A stretch of DNA of 9,368 nt from an uncultured Kiloniellales bacterium. GTDB lineage: Bacteria; Pseudomonadota; Alphaproteobacteria; Kiloniellales; JAKSDN01. The stretch lies in NCBI GenBank assembly GCA_937974415.1, contig CALJXB010000142.1, positions 1 to 9,368 on the forward strand, given 5' to 3'. The notes under the pieces are model-generated. The model searched no databases. It was not told the origin of the DNA and saw only the letters and a list, made by a program, of their open reading frames with translations. The translations under genes and the position numbers were made by a program. This document shows, piece by piece, positions 1-6,619 of this stretch. Positions within the stretch are counted from its first letter, which is position 1; each line of letters starts with the position of its first letter.

Positions 1-339
1 GTGCTCCACATTCCACTCCTGACAGCCCACTACGGCCTGTCCAGGGGCGCGACATTTCAGGCCAGACCGAACCGGGTCGTGGTCAACAATACCGAGGTGC
101 TGGCGCTTTTCGCGGACCGCAACCTGGTTTTGGTGCTGCAAGGCCACCTGCATGTGAGCGAGCTGCTGCGCTTGCGCGGGACCACCTTCATCACCGGCGG
201 TGCGGTCTGCGGCAAGTGGTGGCGCGGCCCCTATTTCGGCACCGCGGAGGGCTTTAACGCGATAACCCTCGGCCACGACCGGGTGGAATGGGAGTACCTG
301 GGCTACGGCTGGCAGGCCCGACGGCCGGCGGACCAGTGA
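1..339 (+). CDS. Calcineurin-like metallophosphoesterase, C-terminal part (5' end outside window)
   Basis: The visible 112 residues are the end of a binuclear-metal phosphoesterase. A GHLH motif (residues 48-51 of the visible part) is the classic C-terminal metal-binding GHxH of the calcineurin-like family, and an upstream His in LHIPL (residue 3) matches the family's other conserved H-x-P site. A GGAVCGKWW stretch follows, as seen in secreted or periplasmic phosphoesterases that act on phosphodiesters or nucleotides. The N-terminal half, with the D-x-H and GD motifs, would lie upstream of base 1, so the GTG at base 1 is probably an internal Val codon rather than the start. It ends in TGA at 337-339, 50 bases before the Rieske gene on the same strand, so co-transcription is possible. 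The substrate cannot be told from this fragment. Confidence 0.8.
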   Translation: MLHIPLLTAHYGLSRGATFQARPNRVVVNNTEVLALFADRNLVLVLQGHLHVSELLRLRGTTFITGGAVCGKWWRGPYFGTAEGFNAITLGHDRVEWEYLGYGWQARRPADQ

Positions 340-389
340 CGCCCCGGCTCGTGACGGCAGATCACCGGATCATCGGGTAAGGAAGAACC

Positions 390-1598
390 ATGGCCGATCC
401 CCTCGAGTCTTTGCTTTCGCCCGCCGAGCGCGCGGCGCTGCGGGCGTCCATCGAATCCGCCAGCCCTTTTCCCCCGATTGCCTACACCTCGCAAGACTTC
501 TTCGAGCTCGAGGTGGAGCGGGTCTTCGCGCCCACCTGGGTGGCCATCGGCATGGCGCCGGCCCTGCCCAATCCAGGGGACGTTCATCCGCTCTGGATTT
601 TCGGCTACCCCCTGGTGATGGTCCGCGACGGCGGCGGGCGCTTGCGGGTCTTCCATAACGTTTGCGCCCATGACGGCTGTCCCGTGGTGACCGCCAGGGG
701 ATCGGGCCTGGAGCGACTCGAGGCGCCCTACCACGGTTGGCTCTACGACCTCGAAGGACGCCTCATCGGCGCGCCCTATTGGGACGGCTACGCCGAGGCC
801 GACATTTCAGCCCTGCGGGACCGCGATGTGGACCTGAAAGAGATTCGCTCCAGCATCTGGCAGGGCATCGTTTTCATCAATTTCACGGGCGACGCGCCGC
901 CCTTGGAAGATTTCCTCGCCCCCATGATCGAGTTCTATGGCAACCACGACTTCTCGACCGTGACCATGGCATTCGATTCCGAGGACGGTGACGGCCTCCA
1001 CCGTTTCCCCGCCAAGGCCAACTGGAAGCTCTTGTGGGAGAACTATGCCCCCGACGTCTATCACGAGAATTTCGTGCACCTGCAGTACCGAAAGTCGGAT
1101 CATGTGCCGCGGGTGGACGGCCGTGGCGGCAAGACCTTCACGGAGGTCGACGACCGCGGCTTCATGGGCCTTGCCTTCGACACCGCGGCTGTCGGCGGCA
1201 CCTATCCCGCCGTCGAGCTGCCGAAGATCCGCCGCGTCAGCGACGGCCAGCCAATCGCCCGCTCCTCCATCATGAATATGTACCCGAACCTGGGGTTCCT
1301 GGTCTTTCCCACTCACATCCGCGTCAGCATCCTGATCCCGAACGGCCCGGAAGACTGCGAGTGGCTCCTGGCCAGCTTCTTCAACGACGGGGCGGCAACG
1401 GAACCGGCCTTTAGGGAAGACCGCGAACGCGGCTTCGCCGGCTCGGCGCTTGCTCGGGTGGAAGACGACCGGATCTGCGAGCTGGTCCAGCGGGCCCGGC
1501 GCTCGCCGGCTCCCGCCAAGGCCTTCTATTCGCCGTTCTGGGAGGGCATGCTGTACAGCTTCAACCGCCGAGTTCTCGACGATCTTGAGCGAAGCTAG
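390..1598 (+). CDS. Rieske-type ring-hydroxylating oxygenase, alpha (catalytic) subunit with altered Rieske ligand
   Basis: A 402-residue protein with the two-domain layout of Rieske non-heme iron oxygenase alpha subunits, which use O2 and electrons from a reductase to hydroxylate or demethylate substrates in the cytoplasm. The N-terminal Rieske domain has C92-A-H94, then 17 residues, then A112-P-Y-H115-GW. The family motif is CxH-x(15-17)-CxxH, so spacing is normal but the third ligand Cys is Ala (codon GCG at 723-725). The C-terminal catalytic domain is intact by eye: NWKLLWENY leads to D222-V-Y-H225-ENFV-H230, the bridging Asp and the two His ligands of the mononuclear iron, and an Asp in VEDDRICELVQ (359/360) fits the carboxylate ligand. 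The ATG start has AAGGAAG a few bases upstream. The stop TAG at 1596-1598 overlaps the stop of the opposite-strand gene. No ferredoxin or reductase gene is visible. The substrate is unknown; aromatic compounds or quaternary amines are both possible. Confidence 0.9.
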   Translation: MADPLESLLSPAERAALRASIESASPFPPIAYTSQDFFELEVERVFAPTWVAIGMAPALPNPGDVHPLWIFGYPLVMVRDGGGRLRVFHNVCAHDGCPVVTARGSGLERLEAPYHGWLYDLEGRLIGAPYWDGYAEADISALRDRDVDLKEIRSSIWQGIVFINFTGDAPPLEDFLAPMIEFYGNHDFSTVTMAFDSEDGDGLHRFPAKANWKLLWENYAPDVYHENFVHLQYRKSDHVPRVDGRGGKTFTEVDDRGFMGLAFDTAAVGGTYPAVELPKIRRVSDGQPIARSSIMNMYPNLGFLVFPTHIRVSILIPNGPEDCEWLLASFFNDGAATEPAFREDRERGFAGSALARVEDDRICELVQRARRSPAPAKAFYSPFWEGMLYSFNRRVLDDLERS

Positions 1599-1962
1599 CC
1601 GTAGAGCCAGCGGAGGAGGCCGTAGACGAAATCGACGGGGCCGGCGACCACGGCGCCGTAAAACACGTCGGCCACGTCGACGCTGAGGGCGAAGACGGAA
1701 GTTGAGTGTAGGAGGCCAGCCTGGCCGCGGCGCCGCTGAGCATCAGCAGCAGCCCCACGATCATGCGCTTGGGGCCGACTCGGCCGAGGGGCTGCCCGCC
1801 GCCGCCTTCCTCGATCCACTGCCCGTCCAGGGAGTTCGTGACCATGCCGGTAGCGGCTTGCCGGTCGAGTCCGAACCCGGTCAGCCGCTCGACGATCTCG
1901 GGCGGGCTTTTGCTCGCGCGCAGCAGGCCGTCGATATAGCTCTGTAGGCGATCCGGCGCCAT
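1595..1962 (-). pseudogene. Small two-helix membrane protein, frameshifted
   Basis: Reading leftward from the ATG at 1962-1960, the frame gives a plausible soluble N-terminus (MAPDRLQSYIDGLL, then SPPEIVERLTGFGLDRQAA), a Gly-rich linker and a first membrane helix (RMIVGLLLMLSGAAARLASY). It then degenerates into Ser/Pro-rich sequence past about 1700. In the neighbouring frame the same DNA continues with a good second helix (DVFYGAVVAGPVDFVYGLL) and a short RWLYG tail, ending at a TAG (1597-1595). Joining the two frames with a net -1 shift somewhere around 1685-1715 gives a coherent protein of about 122 residues with two Gly-rich membrane segments, so I call one gene broken by a frameshift or a sequencing error. 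I see no classic slippery heptamer at the junction. I do not recognise the family by name. It faces the Rieske gene tail to tail, sharing the bases CTAG at 1595-1598. No strong ribosome-binding site is visible. Confidence 0.5.
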
Positions 1963-1971
1963 CCCGCCCGG

Positions 1972-2005
1972 GCCGGGACTGCGCCGGGACTGCGCCGGGA
2001 CTGCG
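1972..2005. repeat. 11-bp tandem repeat, three perfect copies
   Basis: The unit CCGGGACTGCG occurs head to tail at 1973-1983, 1984-1994 and 1995-2005, with one further matching base on the left. It lies just upstream (on the minus strand) of the ATG of the frameshifted membrane-protein gene. The unit is not a multiple of three, so copy-number changes would alter spacing or frame rather than add whole codons. Confidence 0.9.
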
Positions 2006-2170
2006 ATCGTCTCGCGTCACATCGACCATCAAGCAAGTCCCAGTCCTTCTCCAGTCATTTCCGGGGTGATGAAAACAAGAGAAAATAAACGGAGAGCTTC
2101 ACTAAGTAAAAAAGGTTGAATTTTTCGTGCGCTGGCGAGAGTCTTTGTACGAAACCGCACCACAGTTCAC
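2006..2170. other. Intergenic stretch with AT-rich patch, no gene seen
   Basis: This is part of the 306-base gap between the minus-strand membrane-protein gene and the efflux operon. Bases about 2060-2135 are clearly richer in A and T than the rest of the window, with runs such as AAAATAAA and TAAAAAAGG followed by GAATTTTT. The divergent flanking genes make it a natural place for promoters of both. A near-perfect 11-base direct repeat, AGTCTTTGTAC at 2140-2150 and AGTCTTTGCAC at 2186-2196 (10 of 11 identical, 46 bases apart), spans this stretch and the predicted promoter. I see no convincing small gene, RNA or terminator. Confidence 0.5.
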
Positions 2171-2199
2171 TTGTCAGCCGTGCCCAGTCTTTGCACAAT
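2171..2199 (+). promoter_or_regulatory. Candidate sigma70-type promoter for the efflux operon
   Basis: TTGTCA (2171-2176) and CACAAT (2194-2199) are separated by 17 bases, matching the -35 and -10 consensus at 5 of 6 and 4 of 6 positions. Transcription would start near 2206 and give a leader of about 60 bases before the GTG of the adaptor gene. The second copy of the 11-base direct repeat (2186-2196) overlaps the spacer and the -10, where a regulator could act. This is a prediction from sequence only. Confidence 0.4.
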
Positions 2200-2251
2200 C
2201 GCGGGCTTGGCGGTCGAGGCGGCTGGTGTCGCGGCCAACATCGGATTGCCG

Positions 2252-2260
2252 AAGGGGGGG
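2252..2260 (+). promoter_or_regulatory. Ribosome-binding site deciding the GTG start of the adaptor gene
   Basis: The purine run AAGGGGGGG ends 8 bases before the GTG at 2269. It supports that start over more upstream in-frame options (the frame is open back to a TTG at 2116), which would put about 50 residues of unlikely sequence ahead of the lipoprotein signal. Confidence 0.65.
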
Positions 2261-2268
2261 CTCATTCC

Positions 2269-3399
2269 GTGATTCAGACGATTGGCAGGGCAGAACCTGG
2301 CCAAACCCGGACGCCGGCCTTTGCCGCGAAAGGACTCCTGCTCGCAGCCCTCGCCCTTCTTTTGCCTGCCTGCGAAGAGGAGCAGCCGGAGGTGCTGGAG
2401 AATATCCGAGCCATCAAGACCATCACCGTGGCCGATCGCGGCTCCGGGCAACAGCGCCGCTTCCCCGGGGTCGTCGAGGCGGTCGACACCTCGAGCATCA
2501 GCTTCGAGGTTGCTGGCAACACCCGCGAGGTCAACGTCAACGTGGGCGACCGGGTCGACAAAGGCCAGGTGCTGGCGACCCTCGACGACAAGCCATTCCA
2601 GCTCAATGTGGAAGGCGCGGAGGCCGAAGTCGGCCGCGCCAAGGCGCAGCTCGCGGAAAAGGAAACCGAATTCGTCCGCCAGAAGACCCTCTACGAGAAG
2701 GAGTGGGTAGCGAAGGCGGCCTTCGACCAGGCCCTCGCGGCGCGCGACAGTGCGTCCAACCAGGTGTCCTATGCCGGCTCGAAGCTGAATCTGGCACGAC
2801 GGGATCTCGAGAAGACGGTCCTGGAAGCGCCGTTCGACGGAGTTATCGCCAACAAGTTCGTCGATCCTTTCCAGGAGGTGGCGCGCGGCGAGAAGGTGTT
2901 TGAGGTCTATGCCGAGGGCGCCATGGAAGTCGTGGTCTCGGTGCCCGAGACAGCGATCGGCGAAGTCCATCTTGGACTACCCGCCGAAATCACCTTTCCG
3001 TCCGAACAAGTAGCGAGCCAGAAGGGCCGCATCTCCGAGGTCGGATCCGTTGCGGGCGACGCCAACGCGTTTCCCGTCAAGGTGGCGCTTGCCGATCCGC
3101 CGGAAAGCGTCCTGCCGGGCATGACGGCAGAGGTCACTCTCATTCTGGGCGATAACGGTGGCAGCACCTCCTATCTCGTGCCAGTCTCGGCAATCGCGGC
3201 GGGCGCCGAGCCGGGGCAGGGTTACGTTTTTATATTTGACGAGGGGTCCTCGACGGTGAAGAAGACGGCCATTAGCACCGAAGGCGTGGAAGACAACCGC
3301 GTGAACATCACCGAAGGACTCGCACCCGGCGACATAATTGTCGTTGCCGGCGTCAGCTTTCTGCGCGACGGACAGCAAGTAAAACTCATGTCGCAATAA
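2269..3399 (+). CDS. RND efflux periplasmic adaptor (membrane fusion) lipoprotein
   Basis: A 376-residue HlyD/AcrA-type adaptor that would bridge the inner-membrane RND pump and an outer-membrane channel in the periplasm. From the GTG start there is a signal peptide with hydrophobic core GLLLAALALLLPAC; the lipobox LPAC places the lipidated Cys at residue 35. Two half lipoyl/barrel-sandwich motifs follow (about 84-107, VNVGDRVDKGQVLATLDD, and about 186-220, EAPFDGVIANKFVDPFQEVA). They flank an Ala/Glu/Lys-rich alpha-helical hairpin at about 112-182. A beta-barrel domain and a membrane-proximal domain (from about residue 304, VPVSAI) complete the family layout, and the length is typical. The RND pump gene starts 28 bases downstream, so the two form an operon. 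The start codon is my choice, based on the strong Shine-Dalgarno sequence and signal-peptide position. The exported substrate is unknown. Confidence 0.93.
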   Translation: MIQTIGRAEPGQTRTPAFAAKGLLLAALALLLPACEEEQPEVLENIRAIKTITVADRGSGQQRRFPGVVEAVDTSSISFEVAGNTREVNVNVGDRVDKGQVLATLDDKPFQLNVEGAEAEVGRAKAQLAEKETEFVRQKTLYEKEWVAKAAFDQALAARDSASNQVSYAGSKLNLARRDLEKTVLEAPFDGVIANKFVDPFQEVARGEKVFEVYAEGAMEVVVSVPETAIGEVHLGLPAEITFPSEQVASQKGRISEVGSVAGDANAFPVKVALADPPESVLPGMTAEVTLILGDNGGSTSYLVPVSAIAAGAEPGQGYVFIFDEGSSTVKKTAISTEGVEDNRVNITEGLAPGDIIVVAGVSFLRDGQQVKLMSQ

Positions 3400-3427
3400 G
3401 GCGCGGCAGGGGGCAGGGGGCGGCGCC

Positions 3428-6400
3428 ATGGGCGGCATCACGGCATTCTCGCTGAATACCTCGCGGGTGACCATCAGCTTCCTCGTGCTGGTGATCCTGG
3501 CCGGGATCATGCAATTCCTGACCTTCCCGCGCCAGGAGGACCCGCCGATCGTGATTCGCGAGGCGGTCGTCAGCGCCGCCTTTCCCGGCATGCTGCCGGA
3601 ACAAGTCGAGGATCTGATCACCCGGCGCATCGAAGAGCAGATCCGTACCATGCCGGAGATCGACGAAATCACCTCGGATTCGAAAACCGGAGTGACCATC
3701 GTCCACGCCACCACCCGCGACGAATACAGCGATCTGGACGAGATCTGGAACCGCTTGCGCAACAAGATGAGCGATCTCGCGCCGGACCTGCCGGACGGAA
3801 CCATCGGACCCTTCGTCAACGACGAGTTCGGTCTGGTGTCGATCGCCACGATCGCCTTGTGGAGCGACGGTTTCTCCATGGCCGAGATGCGCTTGGTGGC
3901 GCGCGACATCCGCGACCGGCTTTACGAGCTCGACGGGATCCGCAAGGTCGAGCTATACGGCGTGCAGGATGAACGGGTCACCCTCAAGTTCTCCAATGCC
4001 AAGCTGTCCCAGTTCGGCGTCAGCCCCGGCGAGGTGATCGACACGCTGATCAGCCAGAACATCATCCTGCCGGGCGGCAGCGTAAATGCCGACGGCCGCG
4101 AGGTCGTGCTCTCGCCGAGCGGCAACTTCACCAGCGTCGATGATATCGAGGAAACGCTGATTTCCGTGCCGGGCACGAACAGCATGGTGCGCCTCAGCGA
4201 TCTGCTGTCGATCGAGCGGGGCTATATCGATCCGCCCCAGACGCTCGCCTACTACGACGGCCAGCCGGCAATCGTGATTAGCGTGTCGATCACGCCGGGC
4301 GTCAACAGCGTCGAGTTCGGCGAGCGCCTGACCAGGAAGGTGCGTGAACTGGAGGGCGAGCTGCCCATCGGCTACGTGCTCGACTTCGCCACATTCCAGC
4401 CGGATCTTGTGGTGGCGGCGGTCGACGGGGCGCTGTCCAGCGTCTATCAGACGCTCGCCATCGTGCTGGTGGTGGTCATGTTGTTCCTGGGGATGCGCAG
4501 CGGGCTCATCGTCGGTTCCTTCGTGCCGATCACCCTGTTGTTCGGCCTGGTGGTGATGCGCCAATTCGGCATCGAGCTGGAGCGGGTCTCGATCATCTCG
4601 TCGATCGTGGCCCTCGGGATGCTGGTCGACAACGCCATCGTGGTGGTGGAGGACATTCGCAGCCGTCTCGAACGCGGCCAGGAGCGCTTGGAGGCCTGCA
4701 AGGAGTCGGGCAGGACTCTGGCCGTGCCCCTGCTGACCTCCTCTCTCACCACCATCCTCGCCTTCCTGCCCATGCTGCTGGTTGACGGGCAAACCGGTGA
4801 CTACGTCTTCTCGCTGCCCATGGTGGTGATCATTCTGCTGCTGGGGTCCTGGTTCATGTCCATGTACGTGACTCCGGCCATGGCCTTCTGGTTCATCCGC
4901 GTAAAGCCCCATGCACCGGCGGAGGCGAACGGCGGCGGCGCGGAGAACGCCGTAGACGCCGAGGGCGAGGAGACCGGCGCGGGCGAAGAGCCACCCAGCG
5001 ATCCCTACGACACCGGGTTCTATCGGATCTATCGCGGGCTCCTGGAGGCGGCCTTGGCTGCGCGCCTGTTTGTCGTCGCCTTGGTCATCGGGCTGCTCGT
5101 CGGCGCCGGGTTCATGTCCAGCCAACTGGTGCGCGAATTCTTCGGGCCCAGCGATCGCAACCAGTTCCTGATCTACGTCGACCAGCCCGCGGGCGCGCGG
5201 ATCACGGCGACGGACCAGTCCGTGCGCGACTTGACCGAGTGGCTTGGGGACGAGGAAATCAACCCGGAGATCACCCGCAACATCGCCTACGTGGGAACGG
5301 GGGGGCCGCGCTTCTTCCTGACCCTCTCGCCGGTCGACCCGGACCCTCATGTGGCCTTTCTCATCGTCAACACCGAGACCGACGATCAGGTGCCGGAGGT
5401 GGTCAAGCGCGTGCGGCAACACCTGCTGGAGAACTTCCCCGGCGTTAACGCCAGGGTCAAACGCATGTGGCTCGGCTCCAACGAGCCGGCCTTCGTGGAG
5501 TTCCGGCTGATCGGCACGGACAGCGATTACCTTTGGGAAAAATCCCAGGAGCTGACCGATGCGATGTGGGCGACCGAGGGCATCGATTACGTCCAGAACG
5601 ACTGGGAGAACAAGGTCGCCCGGGTCGACGTGGTGGTCGATCAGGCACGGGCGCGGCGGGCCGGCGTCACCTCCCAGGAGGTCGCTCTCTCGGTCAACGC
5701 ATTCCTCGACGGCGCGAGCCTGACCGACTACCGCGAGGGCGACGTCGCCATACCGGTGGTCTTGCAGGCGGTGGACGACGAACGCGAGGCGCTGGGCGAC
5801 CTTTGGAACATCAACGTCTATTCGGCCCAGCGCGGGGTCAACGTGCCGCTCACCCAGATCGCCGATTTCCGGGGCCGGTGGCAGTTCAGCCGTATCGCCC
5901 GCAAGGATCAGGAACGCACCATCACGGTCTCCGCCCGCCACCAGTTCCTGAAGGCGCCTCAACTGGTGGCGCGCATGAAGGACACGCTGGACGGTCTCGA
6001 CCTGAAACCGGGGACCCGTTGGGAGATCGGCGGCGAAATCGAGGACGCCACCGAAACCAACGAGAAGCTGTTCGCCAGCATGCCGCAATGCCTGCTCGCG
6101 ATCGTGCTGCTGCTGGTCTGGCAGTTCAATTCCTTCCGCCGGCCCGGCATCATCATCTTGACCATCCCCATGGCCTTCGCAGGAGCCCTGTTCGGCGTCT
6201 TCGTCCTGCGCGCGCCCTTCGACTTCTTCGCGATCCTCGGAATGCTGAGCCTGGCAGGGGTCATCATCAACAACGGCATCGTGCTGATCGACCGCATCGA
6301 TTCGGCGCGCGCCGAGGGCCTCGAGCCCTATGACGCCGTTATCATGGCGGCGGTATCACGGTTCCGCCCGATCCTCATGTCGGCCATCACCACGATTCTT

Positions 6401-6547
6401 GGCGTGGCGCCACTCATCATCGTGCGCGACCCGCTGTTCTATTCCATGGCCGTGGTCATCGCCGCGGGCCTGGCCCTGGGGACTCTTTTGACCCTGGTCG
6501 TCGTGCCGGTGCTCTACAGCCTGTTCTTCCGCGTGCGCCGGGCCTGA
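3428..6547 (+). CDS. AcrB-type RND efflux pump, inner-membrane permease
   Basis: A 1039-residue proton-driven exporter of the RND superfamily, with the usual length and duplicated layout: TM1 at about 12-30, a large periplasmic loop, TM2-6 at about 330-490, TM7 at about 540-565, a second periplasmic loop, and TM8-12 from about 862 to the end. FPRQEDP after TM1 and AFPGMLPEQVEDLIT in the first loop are family hallmarks. In TM4 the AcrB pair D407/D408 reads D401-N402 (GMLVDNAIVVVED). In TM10 the residue matching K940 is Asn (GVIINNGIVLID, N948). AcrB R971 is kept as R978 in RFRPILMS, and T978 is Ser985. This points to an RND branch that depends on a single TM4 Asp. An acidic, Gly/Ala/Pro-rich insert lies in the cytoplasmic loop between TM6 and TM7 (about 496-526). 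GGGGGCGG precedes the ATG. No outer-membrane factor or regulator gene is adjacent. Substrates cannot be inferred. Confidence 0.95.
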   Translation: MGGITAFSLNTSRVTISFLVLVILAGIMQFLTFPRQEDPPIVIREAVVSAAFPGMLPEQVEDLITRRIEEQIRTMPEIDEITSDSKTGVTIVHATTRDEYSDLDEIWNRLRNKMSDLAPDLPDGTIGPFVNDEFGLVSIATIALWSDGFSMAEMRLVARDIRDRLYELDGIRKVELYGVQDERVTLKFSNAKLSQFGVSPGEVIDTLISQNIILPGGSVNADGREVVLSPSGNFTSVDDIEETLISVPGTNSMVRLSDLLSIERGYIDPPQTLAYYDGQPAIVISVSITPGVNSVEFGERLTRKVRELEGELPIGYVLDFATFQPDLVVAAVDGALSSVYQTLAIVLVVVMLFLGMRSGLIVGSFVPITLLFGLVVMRQFGIELERVSIISSIVALGMLVDNAIVVVEDIRSRLERGQERLEACKESGRTLAVPLLTSSLTTILAFLPMLLVDGQTGDYVFSLPMVVIILLLGSWFMSMYVTPAMAFWFIRVKPHAPAEANGGGAENAVDAEGEETGAGEEPPSDPYDTGFYRIYRGLLEAALAARLFVVALVIGLLVGAGFMSSQLVREFFGPSDRNQFLIYVDQPAGARITATDQSVRDLTEWLGDEEINPEITRNIAYVGTGGPRFFLTLSPVDPDPHVAFLIVNTETDDQVPEVVKRVRQHLLENFPGVNARVKRMWLGSNEPAFVEFRLIGTDSDYLWEKSQELTDAMWATEGIDYVQNDWENKVARVDVVVDQARARRAGVTSQEVALSVNAFLDGASLTDYREGDVAIPVVLQAVDDEREALGDLWNINVYSAQRGVNVPLTQIADFRGRWQFSRIARKDQERTITVSARHQFLKAPQLVARMKDTLDGLDLKPGTRWEIGGEIEDATETNEKLFASMPQCLLAIVLLLVWQFNSFRRPGIIILTIPMAFAGALFGVFVLRAPFDFFAILGMLSLAGVIINNGIVLIDRIDSARAEGLEPYDAVIMAAVSRFRPILMSAITTILGVAPLIIVRDPLFYSMAVVIAAGLALGTLLTLVVVPVLYSLFFRVRRA

Positions 6548-6619
6548 GCGGAACCGGGGGAAAGCCGCCCGGAACTTTCAGCCATCGTAGAAGGGCGGGA
6601 GATCCGTAAACCCGAGCAG

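Noticed and set aside
1595..2032. The 145-codon minus-strand frame starting at 2032 as an independent gene
   Set aside because: Its first two thirds are Arg/Pro/Ala-rich shadow sequence running through the tandem repeat; only its last 30 or so residues look real, as the tail of the frameshifted gene.
2108..2125. AAAAAA followed by ATTTTT as a small terminator or hairpin
   Set aside because: An A/T-only stem of about five pairs is too weak, and no gene ends just upstream.
2116..2268. An N-terminal extension of the adaptor protein from the TTG at 2116
   Set aside because: It would put about 50 residues ahead of the lipoprotein signal, which must be near the N-terminus, and the GTG at 2269 has a strong ribosome-binding site. 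The predicted promoter also lies inside this stretch.
3953..6088. A 711-codon open frame on the minus strand opposite the RND gene
   Set aside because: Its product is rich in His, Asp, Gly and Arg with no domain or membrane pattern. It is the mirror of a strongly conserved RND pump in GC-rich DNA, where stop codons are rare in antisense frames.
6554..6572. A CCGGG/CCCGG hairpin after the RND gene as a terminator
   Set aside because: The stem is only five pairs with a nine-base loop and no T-run follows.
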